A program made the translations under genes and the position numbers. From assembly GCF_042646165.1 (NCBI RefSeq), contig NZ_JBHRTC010000011.1: DNA of 64,000 bases, one strand, 5' to 3'. Positions 17,387-26,054 of the stretch are shown piece after piece (position 1 is the first letter of the stretch; the number at the start of each line of letters is the position of its first letter). Source of the stretch: Microbaculum marinum. GTDB lineage: Bacteria; Pseudomonadota; Alphaproteobacteria; Rhizobiales; Tepidamorphaceae. Under the pieces are notes generated by a model, which was given only the letters and a program-made list of their open reading frames with translations, did not search any database and was not told the origin of the DNA.

Positions 17387-17962
17387 ATGTTGCGACGGTT
17401 TCTAACGTTTTTCGCCGTTCTGCCCGTCCTTGCCGCGTGTGCGGGCGACGACCAGCCGACGGCGACCTCTGTGATACCGATTTCCTATACGATCACCGCG
17501 GAGTCGGCCGGCCCCATTACCCCGGAGACCGGCTATTCCGCCGCCACCTTCCGCCAGCTGTTTCCCAACGAACGCATCGACGTGATTTCCACCGCCGATG
17601 AGGACGGTGTGGTCAGTGCACTGACGGTGTTCTCCGACGGTCTGCAGGTGATGATGATCATTCCCGAGAGGTCGGGCGGCGGCATCAAGGCGGTGCACGG
17701 TTCCGGCCTGGCGGTTGCCGGACCGAACGGCGAGCGGCTGGGAATGACGTTTCGTCAGGCCGGCATCAGTCGGGACAGCTGTTCGGTCGGCCATGGCCCG
17801 TGGCTCGGCATGGCGGTTTGCACCGCCCGCGGCGCGCCGAACGTCCGGCTGGTCTTCGACAACGGCGGCTGGAACGGTTCTCCCAACGAACTGGCACCCG
17901 CCTCGAGCCTGGCTGAGGGGGAACTGCAGCGAATCGTCTGGATACCGACCCGCAGCGGATGA
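17387..17962 (+). CDS. Hypothetical lipoprotein
   Basis: A 191-residue protein with a lipoprotein signal (MLRRFLTFFAVLPVLAACAGD). The mature part has a globular, strand-rich look (SAATFRQLFPNERIDVISTA) and two cysteines later (CSVGHGPWLGMAVC) that could pair. I do not recognise a domain. ATG 17387 is chosen so that the signal peptide is N-terminal; the frame is open from 17339. It is 72 bp ahead of meaB on the same strand. Confidence 0.7.
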   Translation: MLRRFLTFFAVLPVLAACAGDDQPTATSVIPISYTITAESAGPITPETGYSAATFRQLFPNERIDVISTADEDGVVSALTVFSDGLQVMMIIPERSGGGIKAVHGSGLAVAGPNGERLGMTFRQAGISRDSCSVGHGPWLGMAVCTARGAPNVRLVFDNGGWNGSPNELAPASSLAEGELQRIVWIPTRSG

Positions 17963-18034
17963 TGCGGCCTGCGGTTGACGAATGCGGGCGGGAAGACGGG
18001 TGACGCAGACCCCGCGCTGCGCTATTCCGCAACG

Positions 18035-19048
18035 ATGCCGGACGATCCGCGCGATTCCGTGACGCTTCCCGATGGAACCTCCCTGGAGGGGGCGGTGTCG
18101 CGCCTGCGCGACGGCGATCGGGCGATGCTGGCCCGCTGCATTACGCTGGTCGAATCCCGTCGGCCCGATCATCGCCGTGTCGCGGCGGCGTTGCTGCAGG
18201 CGATCCTGCCGTATACAGGCGAAGCCTGGCGCGTGGGCATCACCGGAGTTCCCGGCGTCGGCAAGTCGACGACGATCGACCAGCTCGGCGTCAACCTGAC
18301 TGCCGGGGGCCATCGGGTCGCGGTGCTCGCCGTCGACCCGTCGTCGCAGCGCACCGGCGGCTCGATACTCGGCGACAAGACGCGCATGGCCAGGCTCGCC
18401 GTCGATCCGAGCGCCTTTATCCGACCCTCGCCCGCCTCAGGCACGCTCGGCGGCGTCGCCGCGCGAACCCGGGAGACCATGCTGGTCTGCGAGGCGGCCG
18501 GCTTCGACGTGGTGATCGTCGAGACGGTGGGAACCGGACAGTCGGAAACGGCGGTGTCCGAGATGGTCGATGTCTTCGTCGTGCTTGCATTGCCAGGGGC
18601 GGGCGACGAACTGCAGGGCATCAAGAAGGGCGTCCTGGAGATCGCCGATATCATCGCCGTCAACAAGGCCGACGGCGACAACGCCGACCGTGCCAGGCGG
18701 GCAGCAGCCGAGTGCCGCGCGGCGTTGCACATACTGACGCCGCAGAGCCGCCACTGGTCGCCGCCGGTGCTGGCGGTCTCCGGCAGGGATAATGTCGGCC
18801 TCGACGATCTCTGGGAGAAGATCGCCGCACATCGCGACGCGATGAAGTCCTCGCACGAGTTCGACGAACGCCGTGCCGACCAGCAGGTCAGATGGATGTG
18901 GGCGATGCTGGAGGAGCGACTGCTCGGGCTGCTGCGTGCCGACCCGGAAATCTCCGCCCGCATCGATGAGATCGAGGCCCAGGTCCACGCCGGTACACTC
19001 GCGCCCACCGCGGCGGTCGAGGAGATCGCGCCGAAATTCGGCGCGTGA
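18035..19048 (+). CDS. meaB: Methylmalonyl-CoA mutase-associated GTPase MeaB
   Basis: A 337-residue G3E-family GTPase. Motifs are intact: Walker A GVPGVGKSTT near residue 70, switch region DPSSQRTGGSILGDKTRM, Walker B VIVETVGTGQSE, and the base-recognition NKADG. MeaB loads adenosylcobalamin onto the mutase and protects it from inactivation, so it belongs with mutAB upstream. ATG 18035 gives the usual family length; a TTG at 17975 would add an unlikely leader. The C-terminal dimerisation helices are present. Confidence 0.95.
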   Translation: MPDDPRDSVTLPDGTSLEGAVSRLRDGDRAMLARCITLVESRRPDHRRVAAALLQAILPYTGEAWRVGITGVPGVGKSTTIDQLGVNLTAGGHRVAVLAVDPSSQRTGGSILGDKTRMARLAVDPSAFIRPSPASGTLGGVAARTRETMLVCEAAGFDVVIVETVGTGQSETAVSEMVDVFVVLALPGAGDELQGIKKGVLEIADIIAVNKADGDNADRARRAAAECRAALHILTPQSRHWSPPVLAVSGRDNVGLDDLWEKIAAHRDAMKSSHEFDERRADQQVRWMWAMLEERLLGLLRADPEISARIDEIEAQVHAGTLAPTAAVEEIAPKFGA

Positions 19049-19159
19049 GCTCGGGACGATCGGGCTCCGGTTCGGCCAGTCAAAGCGGCGGCTGCGTCGG
19101 GGCCGCAGGTCCGGCGGCGGACCGAGCCGCTGCAGAGCGACTCGCGCTATAACGGGATC

Positions 19160-19810
19160 ATGACTCGCCCCCGCATCCTGGTGACCGGTTTCTCCGCCTT
19201 TCCCGGCGCACCGAGAAATCCTACCGAAACGCTGGTCGGGGCGCTCGACGTGCGGCGTCTGGCGACCCGTCTCGACATCGAACTCGCGGCGACCGTGCTG
19301 CCGACGGAGTACGCGGCTGTGGCGCAGATGCTGCCGCGGCTGTGGGCGCAGGTGCGGCCGGACGCAGCGATTCACTTCGGCCTGCACGGTCGGGCAGGGC
19401 AGGTGCGCGTCGAGACGCGCGGCGCCAACTACATGCGGCCGTTCCCCGACGCCGCGCGGCGACATCCCGACCGCGTTGCGATCGAGCCGGACGGCCCGCT
19501 CCATCGCCGCGCCACGTTGCCGGCGGCGCGCCTGAATGCAGCGCTCCGTGCCGAGGGCATTCCGGCAAGGCTATCGCACGATGCCGGCGGCTATTTGTGC
19601 AACTACGCCACGTATCTTTCGCTTGGCCTTGCCAGGGAGGGAACCATCGCGGGCTTCGTGCACCTGCCCTGGCCGGCGGAGGTCAGGGCACGCCGGGCAC
19701 CGCACGAGCGGCCCGGCTGGTCCGCGCTGGCTCTGGCGATGGAGACGGCGATTGCGGTGACGGCGGTAACGGTGCGCAACAGGAGATTGTCGGGCCACGC
19801 CCCACAATGA
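19160..19810 (+). CDS. Pyroglutamyl peptidase (peptidase C15) family protein
   Basis: A 216-residue cytosolic cysteine peptidase. The fold signature is present: ILVTGFSAFPGAPRNPTE at the N terminus, the nucleophile region DAGGYLCNYATYLSL near residues 145-160 and the catalytic His in FVHLPWP. It removes N-terminal pyroglutamate from peptides. The catalytic Glu expected near residue 80 is less obvious: the usual GExxGR-like stretch here reads FGLHGRAGQVRVETRG, so it may be a divergent member. The gene stands between meaB and a convergent acyl-CoA dehydrogenase. Confidence 0.82.
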   Translation: MTRPRILVTGFSAFPGAPRNPTETLVGALDVRRLATRLDIELAATVLPTEYAAVAQMLPRLWAQVRPDAAIHFGLHGRAGQVRVETRGANYMRPFPDAARRHPDRVAIEPDGPLHRRATLPAARLNAALRAEGIPARLSHDAGGYLCNYATYLSLGLAREGTIAGFVHLPWPAEVRARRAPHERPGWSALALAMETAIAVTAVTVRNRRLSGHAPQ

Positions 19811-19896
19811 TGCGGAACAGGTGCCGCCTATGGCGGGCACCCGTCAGGGCTTGACCCGGGCATCTCCGTCGACAGGTTCGAGGTTCCCGAAGGACC

Positions 19897-21117
19897 TCAG
19901 AAGAACGCCTGAATGCCGGTCTGGGCACGGCCGAGGATCAGGGCGTGCACGTCGTGCGTGCCCTCGTAGGTGTTGACCGTTTCCAGGTTGGACGAATGCC
20001 GCATGACGTGGAATTCGTCTGCGATGCCGTTGCCGCCGTGCATGTCGCGGGCCATCCGCGCGATATCCAGCGCCTTGCCGCAATTGTTGCGCTTGACCAG
20101 CGAGATCATCTCCGGCGCGACGCGGCCCTCGTCCATCAGGCGGCCGACCCGGAGCGAGCCCTGCAGGCCGAGCGCGATCTCCGTCTGCATGTCGGCGAGC
20201 TTCTTCTGGATGAGTTGCGTGGCGGCCAGGGGCTTGCCGAACTGCTTGCGGTCGAGCGTGTACTGGCGCGCGGCGTGCCAGCAGAACTCGGCAGCGCCCA
20301 TGGCGCCCCAAGAGATTCCGTAGCGGGCCCGGTTGAGGCAGCCGAACGGACCTTTCAGGCCCGATACGTTCGGCAGCAGGTTCTCCTCGGGCACCTCCAC
20401 GCCGTCCATGACGATTTCGCCCGTGATCGAGGCGCGCAGGGACAGCTTGCCCTCGATTTTCGGGCAGGACAGGCCCTTCATGCCCTTTTCCAGGATGAAG
20501 CCGCGGATCTGGTCGTCATGCGCCGATGACTTCGCCCACACCACCATTACGTCGGCGATCGGCGAGTTTGAGATCCACATCTTGGCTCCGGTCAGCTTGT
20601 AGCCGGACGACGTCTTCTCGGCGCGCGTCACCATGCCGCCGGGATCGGAGCCGTGGTCGGGCTCGGTCAGGCCAAAGCAGCCGACCCATTCGCCGGACGC
20701 GAGCTTGGGCAGGTACTTCTTGCGCTGCGCCTCGTCGCCGTACGCGTAGATCGGGTACATCACCAGCGACGACTGCACGCTCATCATCGAGCGATAGCCC
20801 GAATCGACCCGCTCGACCTCGCGGGCGACCAGCCCGTAGGACACGTAGCCGGCGCCGACACCGCCATACTCCTCCGGAATCGTCACGCCGAGCAGGCCCA
20901 GCTCGCCCATCTCGTTGAAGATCGACCGGTCCGTCTGCTCATGGCGGTAGGCTTCGAGGATGCGCGGCATCAGCTTGTCCTGCGCATAGCCCTGCGCCGT
21001 GTCGCGGATCATCCGCTCGTCTTCGGTGAGCTGGTCCTCGAAGAGGAACGGATCCTCCCACACGAACTTGGCATAGGCGGTGGCGGACGGCTTGGCGCTG
21101 GCGGCAGCGACGGACAT
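19897..21117 (-). CDS. Glutaryl-CoA dehydrogenase-like acyl-CoA dehydrogenase
   Basis: A flavoenzyme of about 406 residues that oxidises an acyl-CoA; sequence details fit glutaryl-CoA dehydrogenase best. The catalytic Glu lies in NTYEGTHDVHALILGRA near the C terminus, and the FAD-binding CFGLTEPDHGSDPGGM segment is near residue 150. The stretch RYGISWGAMGAAEFCWHAAR is typical of GcdH. It would decarboxylate glutaryl-CoA to crotonyl-CoA in lysine and tryptophan breakdown. Start: ATG 21117 with GAGGG upstream; ATGs at 21126 and 21138 are alternatives. No co-operonic lysine-pathway genes are visible. Confidence 0.9.
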   Translation of the reverse strand: MSVAAASAKPSATAYAKFVWEDPFLFEDQLTEDERMIRDTAQGYAQDKLMPRILEAYRHEQTDRSIFNEMGELGLLGVTIPEEYGGVGAGYVSYGLVAREVERVDSGYRSMMSVQSSLVMYPIYAYGDEAQRKKYLPKLASGEWVGCFGLTEPDHGSDPGGMVTRAEKTSSGYKLTGAKMWISNSPIADVMVVWAKSSAHDDQIRGFILEKGMKGLSCPKIEGKLSLRASITGEIVMDGVEVPEENLLPNVSGLKGPFGCLNRARYGISWGAMGAAEFCWHAARQYTLDRKQFGKPLAATQLIQKKLADMQTEIALGLQGSLRVGRLMDEGRVAPEMISLVKRNNCGKALDIARMARDMHGGNGIADEFHVMRHSSNLETVNTYEGTHDVHALILGRAQTGIQAFF

Positions 21118-21272
21118 GGGCGACATCCCTCGGTTCATCGTTGTTCGACTGGGCGGACATCTAGCGCAAGGCGGCAGCCTTGGCGAGACGGTAGCGGAAT
21201 TATTTTAGGTTTAAAGTAGTTTCGGGCGTGTTTCATCGCCCCGCCCGATCGGGGACCCGCCTGCGATGACGC

Positions 21273-21306
21273 AAAGAAAAAGGCGCGGCGGAGGCTCCGC
21301 CGCGCC
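21273..21306 (-). terminator. Intrinsic terminator of the secreted A-B cassette (locus 1)
   Basis: Read on the minus strand: GGCGCGGCGGA, loop GCC, TCCGCCGCGCC, then TTTTTCTTT. An 11-bp perfect GC stem followed by a T-rich tract, 24 bases beyond the stop of the 21330 gene. This is the clearest rho-independent terminator in the window. Confidence 0.88.
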
Positions 21307-21329
21307 GGATTTGATCGCGTCGGTAATTG

Positions 21330-21761
21330 CTATCTCGCGCAGAACACGATGACGTGGAACGAGATGTCGGCCGGATTGTTGGCGTTGTTTCTCGTCTCCA
21401 CCTGAATGATATTGTCGTTCTCGGCACCTGAAATGTAGTTGAATTGGGCGTGTCCATCGACAACGGTCCCGGAAAAGGCGCCCACGCCGGTGACGATCGT
21501 GCAGTCGCGGACGTTACGGTTGAACGTCACGTTGCAGACACCGGCCGAGATATCTTCAATGCCTTCGAGCCCGGCGCCCCGGGATTGGTCGCAGCCGGCA
21601 ATGACGGACGCCGACATCAGCGCCATCCCCAGGGTTTTGTCGGCGGCCTCCGGAGCCGGCGGAGCGACGTACCCGGGTTCACCTTCTTCCATCTTGGCGG
21701 CGGCGGGCGACGCCGCGAGCGTTGCGGCAACTGCCAGCGAAAGTAGTACTTTATTGCGCAT
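21330..21761 (-). CDS. Small secreted protein, type B (locus 1)
   Basis: A 143-residue exported protein with a Sec signal (MRNKVLLSLAVAATLAASPAAA). The mature part contains PEAADKTLGMAL, a core CNVTFNRNVRDC and a final VIVFCAR. It is a clear relative of the protein at 53257: both share PEAADKT, a RGAG stretch, V-FNR-V--C and a terminal VxC. It also shares the R-x-V-x-x-C core with the type A protein next to it. Two cysteines, mid-chain and near the C terminus, probably pair. It is the second gene of a two-gene unit and is followed by a strong terminator. Function unknown. Confidence 0.82.
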   Translation of the reverse strand: MRNKVLLSLAVAATLAASPAAAKMEEGEPGYVAPPAPEAADKTLGMALMSASVIAGCDQSRGAGLEGIEDISAGVCNVTFNRNVRDCTIVTGVGAFSGTVVDGHAQFNYISGAENDNIIQVETRNNANNPADISFHVIVFCAR

Positions 21762-21913
21762 TCTTCACTCCATGAGGGCCCTTGGCTCGGCGCGCTCCGC
21801 AGCTGCGTGGCAATTGAGCTCAAGGCGGATCGATGACTTTTCGTGAAAGCTATTCGGTCGGGCCGCTGCGAGCCGTCAGTCGACTGGGTCGGTGACGGGC
21901 TCGACGGTCGGCG

Positions 21914-22303
21914 TCAGTAGTTGCAGCTGACGATGACCTCGAAGGGCTGGTTCTTCGCGCTGCCTGTCTTCGAAAACGTGAAGAACTGCAAACGGCTCGG
22001 ATTGCCCGGCGTCGGCTTGATGGAAACCTGGCCGCCGCTCTTGCCGCGGACAGAGGCGACGTACACGCAATTGCGGACATCACGCATGAACTGGACGTAA
22101 TACTTTCCAGTGCCCGAACGCTTCGCGCCCTTGACGCCCGTTGCGTTTGCCGCACCGCCGGACGCCTTCACGTAAACGGAAAATGTAGCGAAGCCGAAAT
22201 CCGCCTTCGCAGCGGGTGCTGCCACAAGCGCAGTTGCCGCGACGGCAAGCACAACGGCCGCCGCGCGGATACCGCAATGAAATTTGTTTGCAAATGCAGA
22301 CAT
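21914..22303 (-). CDS. Small secreted protein, type A (locus 1)
   Basis: A 129-residue exported protein; signal peptide ends near AAPAAKA. The mature part begins DFGFATFSVYVKASGG, has the core GTGKYYVQFMRDVRNC followed by ASVRG, and ends VIVSCNY. It is homologous and equal in length to the protein at 52734, which has FGFATF, GTGEYIVTFMRSVKAC and TVRG in the same order. The pattern suggests a compact beta fold closed by a disulfide. It is transcribed 152 bp ahead of the type B gene. No known domain is recognised. Confidence 0.82.
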   Translation of the reverse strand: MSAFANKFHCGIRAAAVVLAVAATALVAAPAAKADFGFATFSVYVKASGGAANATGVKGAKRSGTGKYYVQFMRDVRNCVYVASVRGKSGGQVSIKPTPGNPSRLQFFTFSKTGSAKNQPFEVIVSCNY

Positions 22304-22422
22304 TTCCGGAGTTCTCCCTCGGTTGACTTCAGGTGAGAACCGGAACCTACGCCGGCAACTGTTTCATTCGCGGAATGGAATGTCTGAAAAACCGTTTCAA
22401 TTGTTGCAAGAGTCGCTGCTTC

Positions 22423-24558
22423 TCAGGATGTGTACTCGTCAGGGTGGGGAATTCCAGCCATTTTCAACGCAAACGCGTAGACCAGGGCCACTTCCTTGAG
22501 CCGGTCGAATCGCCCCGAGGCGCCCGCGTGGCCAGCATCCATGTTGGTCCGCAGTAGGATCGTCGGATCGCCCGTCGTGTTGGCGCGCAGCCTGGCGATC
22601 CACTTCGCCGGCTCCCAGTAGGTGACCCTCGGATCGGTCAGTCCGCACAGCGCGAGAATGTTCGGATAGGCCTGCCGGCGGACATTGTCATAGGGGCTGT
22701 AGGCCGCGATGGCGTCATAGTCGTCGGCGCTGGCGATCGGGTTGCCCCATTCGGGCCATTCCGGCGGCGTCAGCGGCAGGGTGTCGTCCAGCATGGTCGC
22801 AAGCACGTCGACGAACGGAACCTCCGCGACGATGGCCAGGAACAGGTCCGGGGCCATGTTGGCGACCGCCCCCATCAGCATGCCACCTGCCGATCCGCCG
22901 TGGCCGACGATGCGGCCGCGGGAGGTGTAGCCCGCATCCGCCAGGTATTCTCCGACGGCGATGAAGTCGTGGAAGGTGTTGGTCTTCCTTCGGGCCTTTC
23001 CGTCCGTGTACCAGTGGAAGCCTTTGTCCTTGCCGCCGCGGATATGCGCGATGGCGTAGACGAAGCCGCGATCGACCAGTGACAGGCAGTTGGTGTTGAA
23101 CGAGGCGGGGATCGAGATGCCGTACGAGCCGTAGCCGTACAGCAGGCACGGTGCCGATCCGTCGAGCGGCAGCCCCTTCCTGTAGAGCAGAGAGACCGGA
23201 ATTGTCTCTCCGTCGTGGCCTGTCGCGTGCAGGCGGCGCGTCTCGTAGTGTTCCGGGTCGTGGCCGCTCGGCACCTCCTGCTCCTTGCGCAGCACGCGCT
23301 TGTGCGTCTCCATGTCGTAGTCGAAGACCTCTGCGGGCGTGCGCATCGAGGAATAGTTGAACCGGATCGACGTTGTGTCGAACTCGTATCCGTGCGACAG
23401 GCCGAGCGAGTAGGCTTCCTCCTGAAAGGCTATCGCGTACTCGAGCCCGTCGGAAAACCGGTGCACGACGATGCGCGGCAGGCCGTCCTCCCGCTCCAGC
23501 CGCACCAGGTGATTGCGGTAGCACACGCAGTCGAGGATCAGCCGGCCGGCGCGGTGGCCGACAAGGTCGCGCCAGTTGTCGGGGCCATGTGCATCTGCGG
23601 GTGCGGTGACGATCTTGAAGTCCTCGGCGCCGCCGTCGTTGGTGAGGATCACAAGCCCGTCGTCCTGCGCCCCGGCAATCCGGTGCTCGACACGGTAGTC
23701 GACGCCGGGCCGCCGCGCCGCAATCAGAACCGGGTCGGATTCCGGTTCGCGCGCGTCGATCAGGCGGACCTCCCAGGTCTCGTGGTCGTGCGCATTGATG
23801 GTGATGTAGCGGCCGGACTGGGTCTTGCCGACGCTGACGAAGAACCCCGGATCCGCCTCGTCGTATATCTCCACGTCGTCGTCGGACGCAGTCCCCACCT
23901 TGTGGCGCATAACCTTCTTGGGGCGGTGGTTGTCGTCGAGCCAGGTGTAGAAGAGGTAGCGGCTGTCGGCGGACCAGACGGCCCCGCCCGTGGTACGCGG
24001 GATGGAATCCTCGAAATCCTCGCCGGTCGACAGGTTGCGAACGTGGATCGTGTAGAACTCGGAGCCCACCTCGTCGGTCGCGTAGTACAGCAGTTCGTGG
24101 TTGGGGCTGTGTTCGGCGCCGCCGAGGCGGAAATAGGCCTTCTCCGCAGCCATGAAGTCGCCGTCGAGAAGGACGGTTTCGGTCCCGCCGGCATCAGCGC
24201 CGGGGCGTTCCGCGGCCTCGCGTGGCTGGCGGATGATCTGCGGATGCTGGGCACCGGCCTCGTAGCGCATCGAATAGGCGAAAGGCCCGTCCGGCGAGGG
24301 AACGCTGGAATCGTCTTCCTTGATGCGCCCGCGCAATTCGGCGAACAGGTGCTCCTGAAGCGGCCTGGTGTCCTCCAGGACCTCATCGGTCCAGGCGTTC
24401 TCGGCGTCGAGGTAGGCGCGGATATCGGCATCGAGCGCGCCTGGCTCGTGCATGACCTCCTGCCAGTTCGGCGCCTTCAGCCAGGCATACTCGTCAACCC
24501 GCTCCCGCCCGTGGTGGGTGGTGCGCTCGGGACGGCGTTCGGCGATGGGTGCAGGCAT
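22423..24558 (-). CDS. ptrB: Oligopeptidase B (S9A serine peptidase)
   Basis: A 711-residue prolyl-oligopeptidase family enzyme: an N-terminal beta-propeller (about residues 70-410) and a C-terminal alpha/beta-hydrolase domain. The nucleophile is in GHGGSAGGML (GxSxG), the charge-relay Asp region in ALCGLTDPRVTYWEPAKW and the His in DAGHAGASGRFD, just before the C terminus. Acidic residues typical of oligopeptidase B, which cleaves short peptides after Arg and Lys, are present around EVPFVDVLATMLD. No signal peptide, so cytosolic. It precedes msrB on the opposite order of the same strand. Confidence 0.93.
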   Translation of the reverse strand: MPAPIAERRPERTTHHGRERVDEYAWLKAPNWQEVMHEPGALDADIRAYLDAENAWTDEVLEDTRPLQEHLFAELRGRIKEDDSSVPSPDGPFAYSMRYEAGAQHPQIIRQPREAAERPGADAGGTETVLLDGDFMAAEKAYFRLGGAEHSPNHELLYYATDEVGSEFYTIHVRNLSTGEDFEDSIPRTTGGAVWSADSRYLFYTWLDDNHRPKKVMRHKVGTASDDDVEIYDEADPGFFVSVGKTQSGRYITINAHDHETWEVRLIDAREPESDPVLIAARRPGVDYRVEHRIAGAQDDGLVILTNDGGAEDFKIVTAPADAHGPDNWRDLVGHRAGRLILDCVCYRNHLVRLEREDGLPRIVVHRFSDGLEYAIAFQEEAYSLGLSHGYEFDTTSIRFNYSSMRTPAEVFDYDMETHKRVLRKEQEVPSGHDPEHYETRRLHATGHDGETIPVSLLYRKGLPLDGSAPCLLYGYGSYGISIPASFNTNCLSLVDRGFVYAIAHIRGGKDKGFHWYTDGKARRKTNTFHDFIAVGEYLADAGYTSRGRIVGHGGSAGGMLMGAVANMAPDLFLAIVAEVPFVDVLATMLDDTLPLTPPEWPEWGNPIASADDYDAIAAYSPYDNVRRQAYPNILALCGLTDPRVTYWEPAKWIARLRANTTGDPTILLRTNMDAGHAGASGRFDRLKEVALVYAFALKMAGIPHPDEYTS

Positions 24559-24624
24559 GGAGCATACTCGGGCAGTGGGGGGATGGCCCCGAGGCTGTAG
24601 CCCGCCGGAGCCCGAGCAGCAAGA

Positions 24625-25050
24625 TCAGGCGCTGCTTTCGTCGTCTGCCACCTTGTTCAGCGCATTGCCGTTCATGCAGTAGCGCTGGCCGGTCGGCTGC
24701 GGACCGTCGGGGAAGACATGGCCCAGATGGGCGTCGCAATTCGCGCACCGCACTTCCGTACGGCGGGCAAACAGGGACCGGTCATCGTGTTCGCTCACCG
24801 CGTCGCCGTCGATCGGTGCGTAGAAGCTCGGCCAGCCGGTGCCGGAGTCATACTTCGTTTCCGCGTCGAACAACGGCGCGCCGCAGCAGACGCAAGTGTA
24901 GATACCGGGCGACTTGTCGTCCCAGTACGGACCGGTGAAGGCGCGCTCGGTGCCGTGCTTGCGGGTGACATGATACTGCTCCGGCGTCAGTTGTTCACGC
25001 CACTCCGCGTCGGACTTGGTGACCTTGATTTCGGATGTCTGATCGGCCAT
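24625..25050 (-). CDS. msrB: Peptide-methionine (R)-S-oxide reductase MsrB
   Basis: A 141-residue repair enzyme that reduces methionine-R-sulfoxide. The zinc site is complete (CVCCG and CANCD), the substrate region SGTGWPSFYAPI is present, and the catalytic cysteine lies in RYCMNGNAL; GHVFPDGP is also a family marker. No signal peptide, so cytosolic. Start is ATG 25050; a GTG at 25062 would add four residues. The resolving cysteine position holds no obvious Cys, so it may use a thioredoxin-independent or alternative resolving route, which is inference. Confidence 0.94.
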   Translation of the reverse strand: MADQTSEIKVTKSDAEWREQLTPEQYHVTRKHGTERAFTGPYWDDKSPGIYTCVCCGAPLFDAETKYDSGTGWPSFYAPIDGDAVSEHDDRSLFARRTEVRCANCDAHLGHVFPDGPQPTGQRYCMNGNALNKVADDESSA

Positions 25051-25281
25051 TTTCGCGCTCACTTTGCCGGCACTCCAGGATGTTGACGCAACAGATATCG
25101 TTCGTCGGCAAGAGATGCCAAGGCCGCCCGTGACAATTCGGCATATCTGGCCGGTTTTGATTGACCTAGGTCGGTGCCTTCGTATGTTCGTCTGGCGGCG
25201 ATTCGCGGGTTTTCGGGGGGCGCGTGGCTTTCGCCTGCTGGATGTTGCGCACGGCAGACCGGGGAGGGGTTAGGCCGAACA

Positions 25282-25773
25282 ATGCGGCTCTTTATTCTGG
25301 CGGCGGTTCTTTTCGCCTTCTGGCTCTTGCTGTCCGGACACTACGAGGCGTTGCTGATCGCCTATGGATTGGCGTCCGTCGCCGTCGCGGTTTTCTTCGT
25401 GCGCCGCATGGACGTGGTGGATGCGGAGAGCTTTCCCATCTCAAACACGGTCGGGGGCATCACCTACTGGCCGTGGCTGATCGTCGAGATATTCAAGTCG
25501 GCGATTGACGTATCTAAGATCATCCTGGATCCGAAGCTGCCGATATCCCCGAACCTCGTACGTGTCACCTCGCACCAGAAGGGTCCGGTCGGCATCACCA
25601 CATATGCCAACTCCATCACGCTGACGCCCGGCACGATCTCGGCGGTGGTGCTGGAGCGCCGGTACGAGATCCTGGTGCACGCCCTCACCGACGAGGGCGT
25701 CGAAGCACTGGAAGACGGGGAGATGGATCGGCGCGTCTCTGCCTTTGAGGGCGAAAGTGAGGGCGAAAGCTGA
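25282..25773 (+). CDS. mnhE: Mrp-type cation/proton antiporter subunit E
   Basis: A 163-residue membrane protein, first gene of the Mrp operon. Two or three N-terminal helices (MRLFILAAVLFAFWLLLSG) are followed by the cytoplasmic domain with NSITLTPGTISAVV, the MnhE signature. ATG 25282 is chosen because the in-frame region upstream to 25174 lacks membrane or family character, while a GGGGAGGGG purine run precedes it. It overlaps mnhF by one base. Regulation is not evident; the 219-bp region upstream should hold the operon promoter. Confidence 0.93.
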   Translation: MRLFILAAVLFAFWLLLSGHYEALLIAYGLASVAVAVFFVRRMDVVDAESFPISNTVGGITYWPWLIVEIFKSAIDVSKIILDPKLPISPNLVRVTSHQKGPVGITTYANSITLTPGTISAVVLERRYEILVHALTDEGVEALEDGEMDRRVSAFEGESEGES

Positions 25774-26054
25774 TGTTCTTCGTCGCCGCCGTCGCCGTAC
25801 TGATCGCCTTGGCGCTGGCGGTTGCCCGCGCCCTGGCGGGCCCGACCGTCTTCGACCGTCTGGTCGCGGCAAATTCCATCGGCAACGGCGCCATCCTCTT
25901 GCTGGCGGTGTTCGGCTTCATGACCGGCCGCCCCGAATTCCTCGATCTCGGCATCCTCTACGCGCTGCTCAATATCGTCGGCACGCTGGCGGTGCTGAAG
26001 TACTTCCGTTTCGGGGACCTGGGCCATCGTGGCGGCGAGGAGCCGACGCCATGA
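25773..26054 (+). CDS. mnhF: Mrp-type antiporter subunit F
   Basis: A 93-residue protein with three membrane helices, the standard MnhF size. GPTVFDRLVAANSIGN is the family hallmark near residues 26-41. Start and stop overlap both neighbours (A of ATG shared with the mnhE stop; 4-bp ATGA overlap with mnhG), indicating coupled translation within one membrane complex. Confidence 0.93.
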   Translation: MFFVAAVAVLIALALAVARALAGPTVFDRLVAANSIGNGAILLLAVFGFMTGRPEFLDLGILYALLNIVGTLAVLKYFRFGDLGHRGGEEPTP

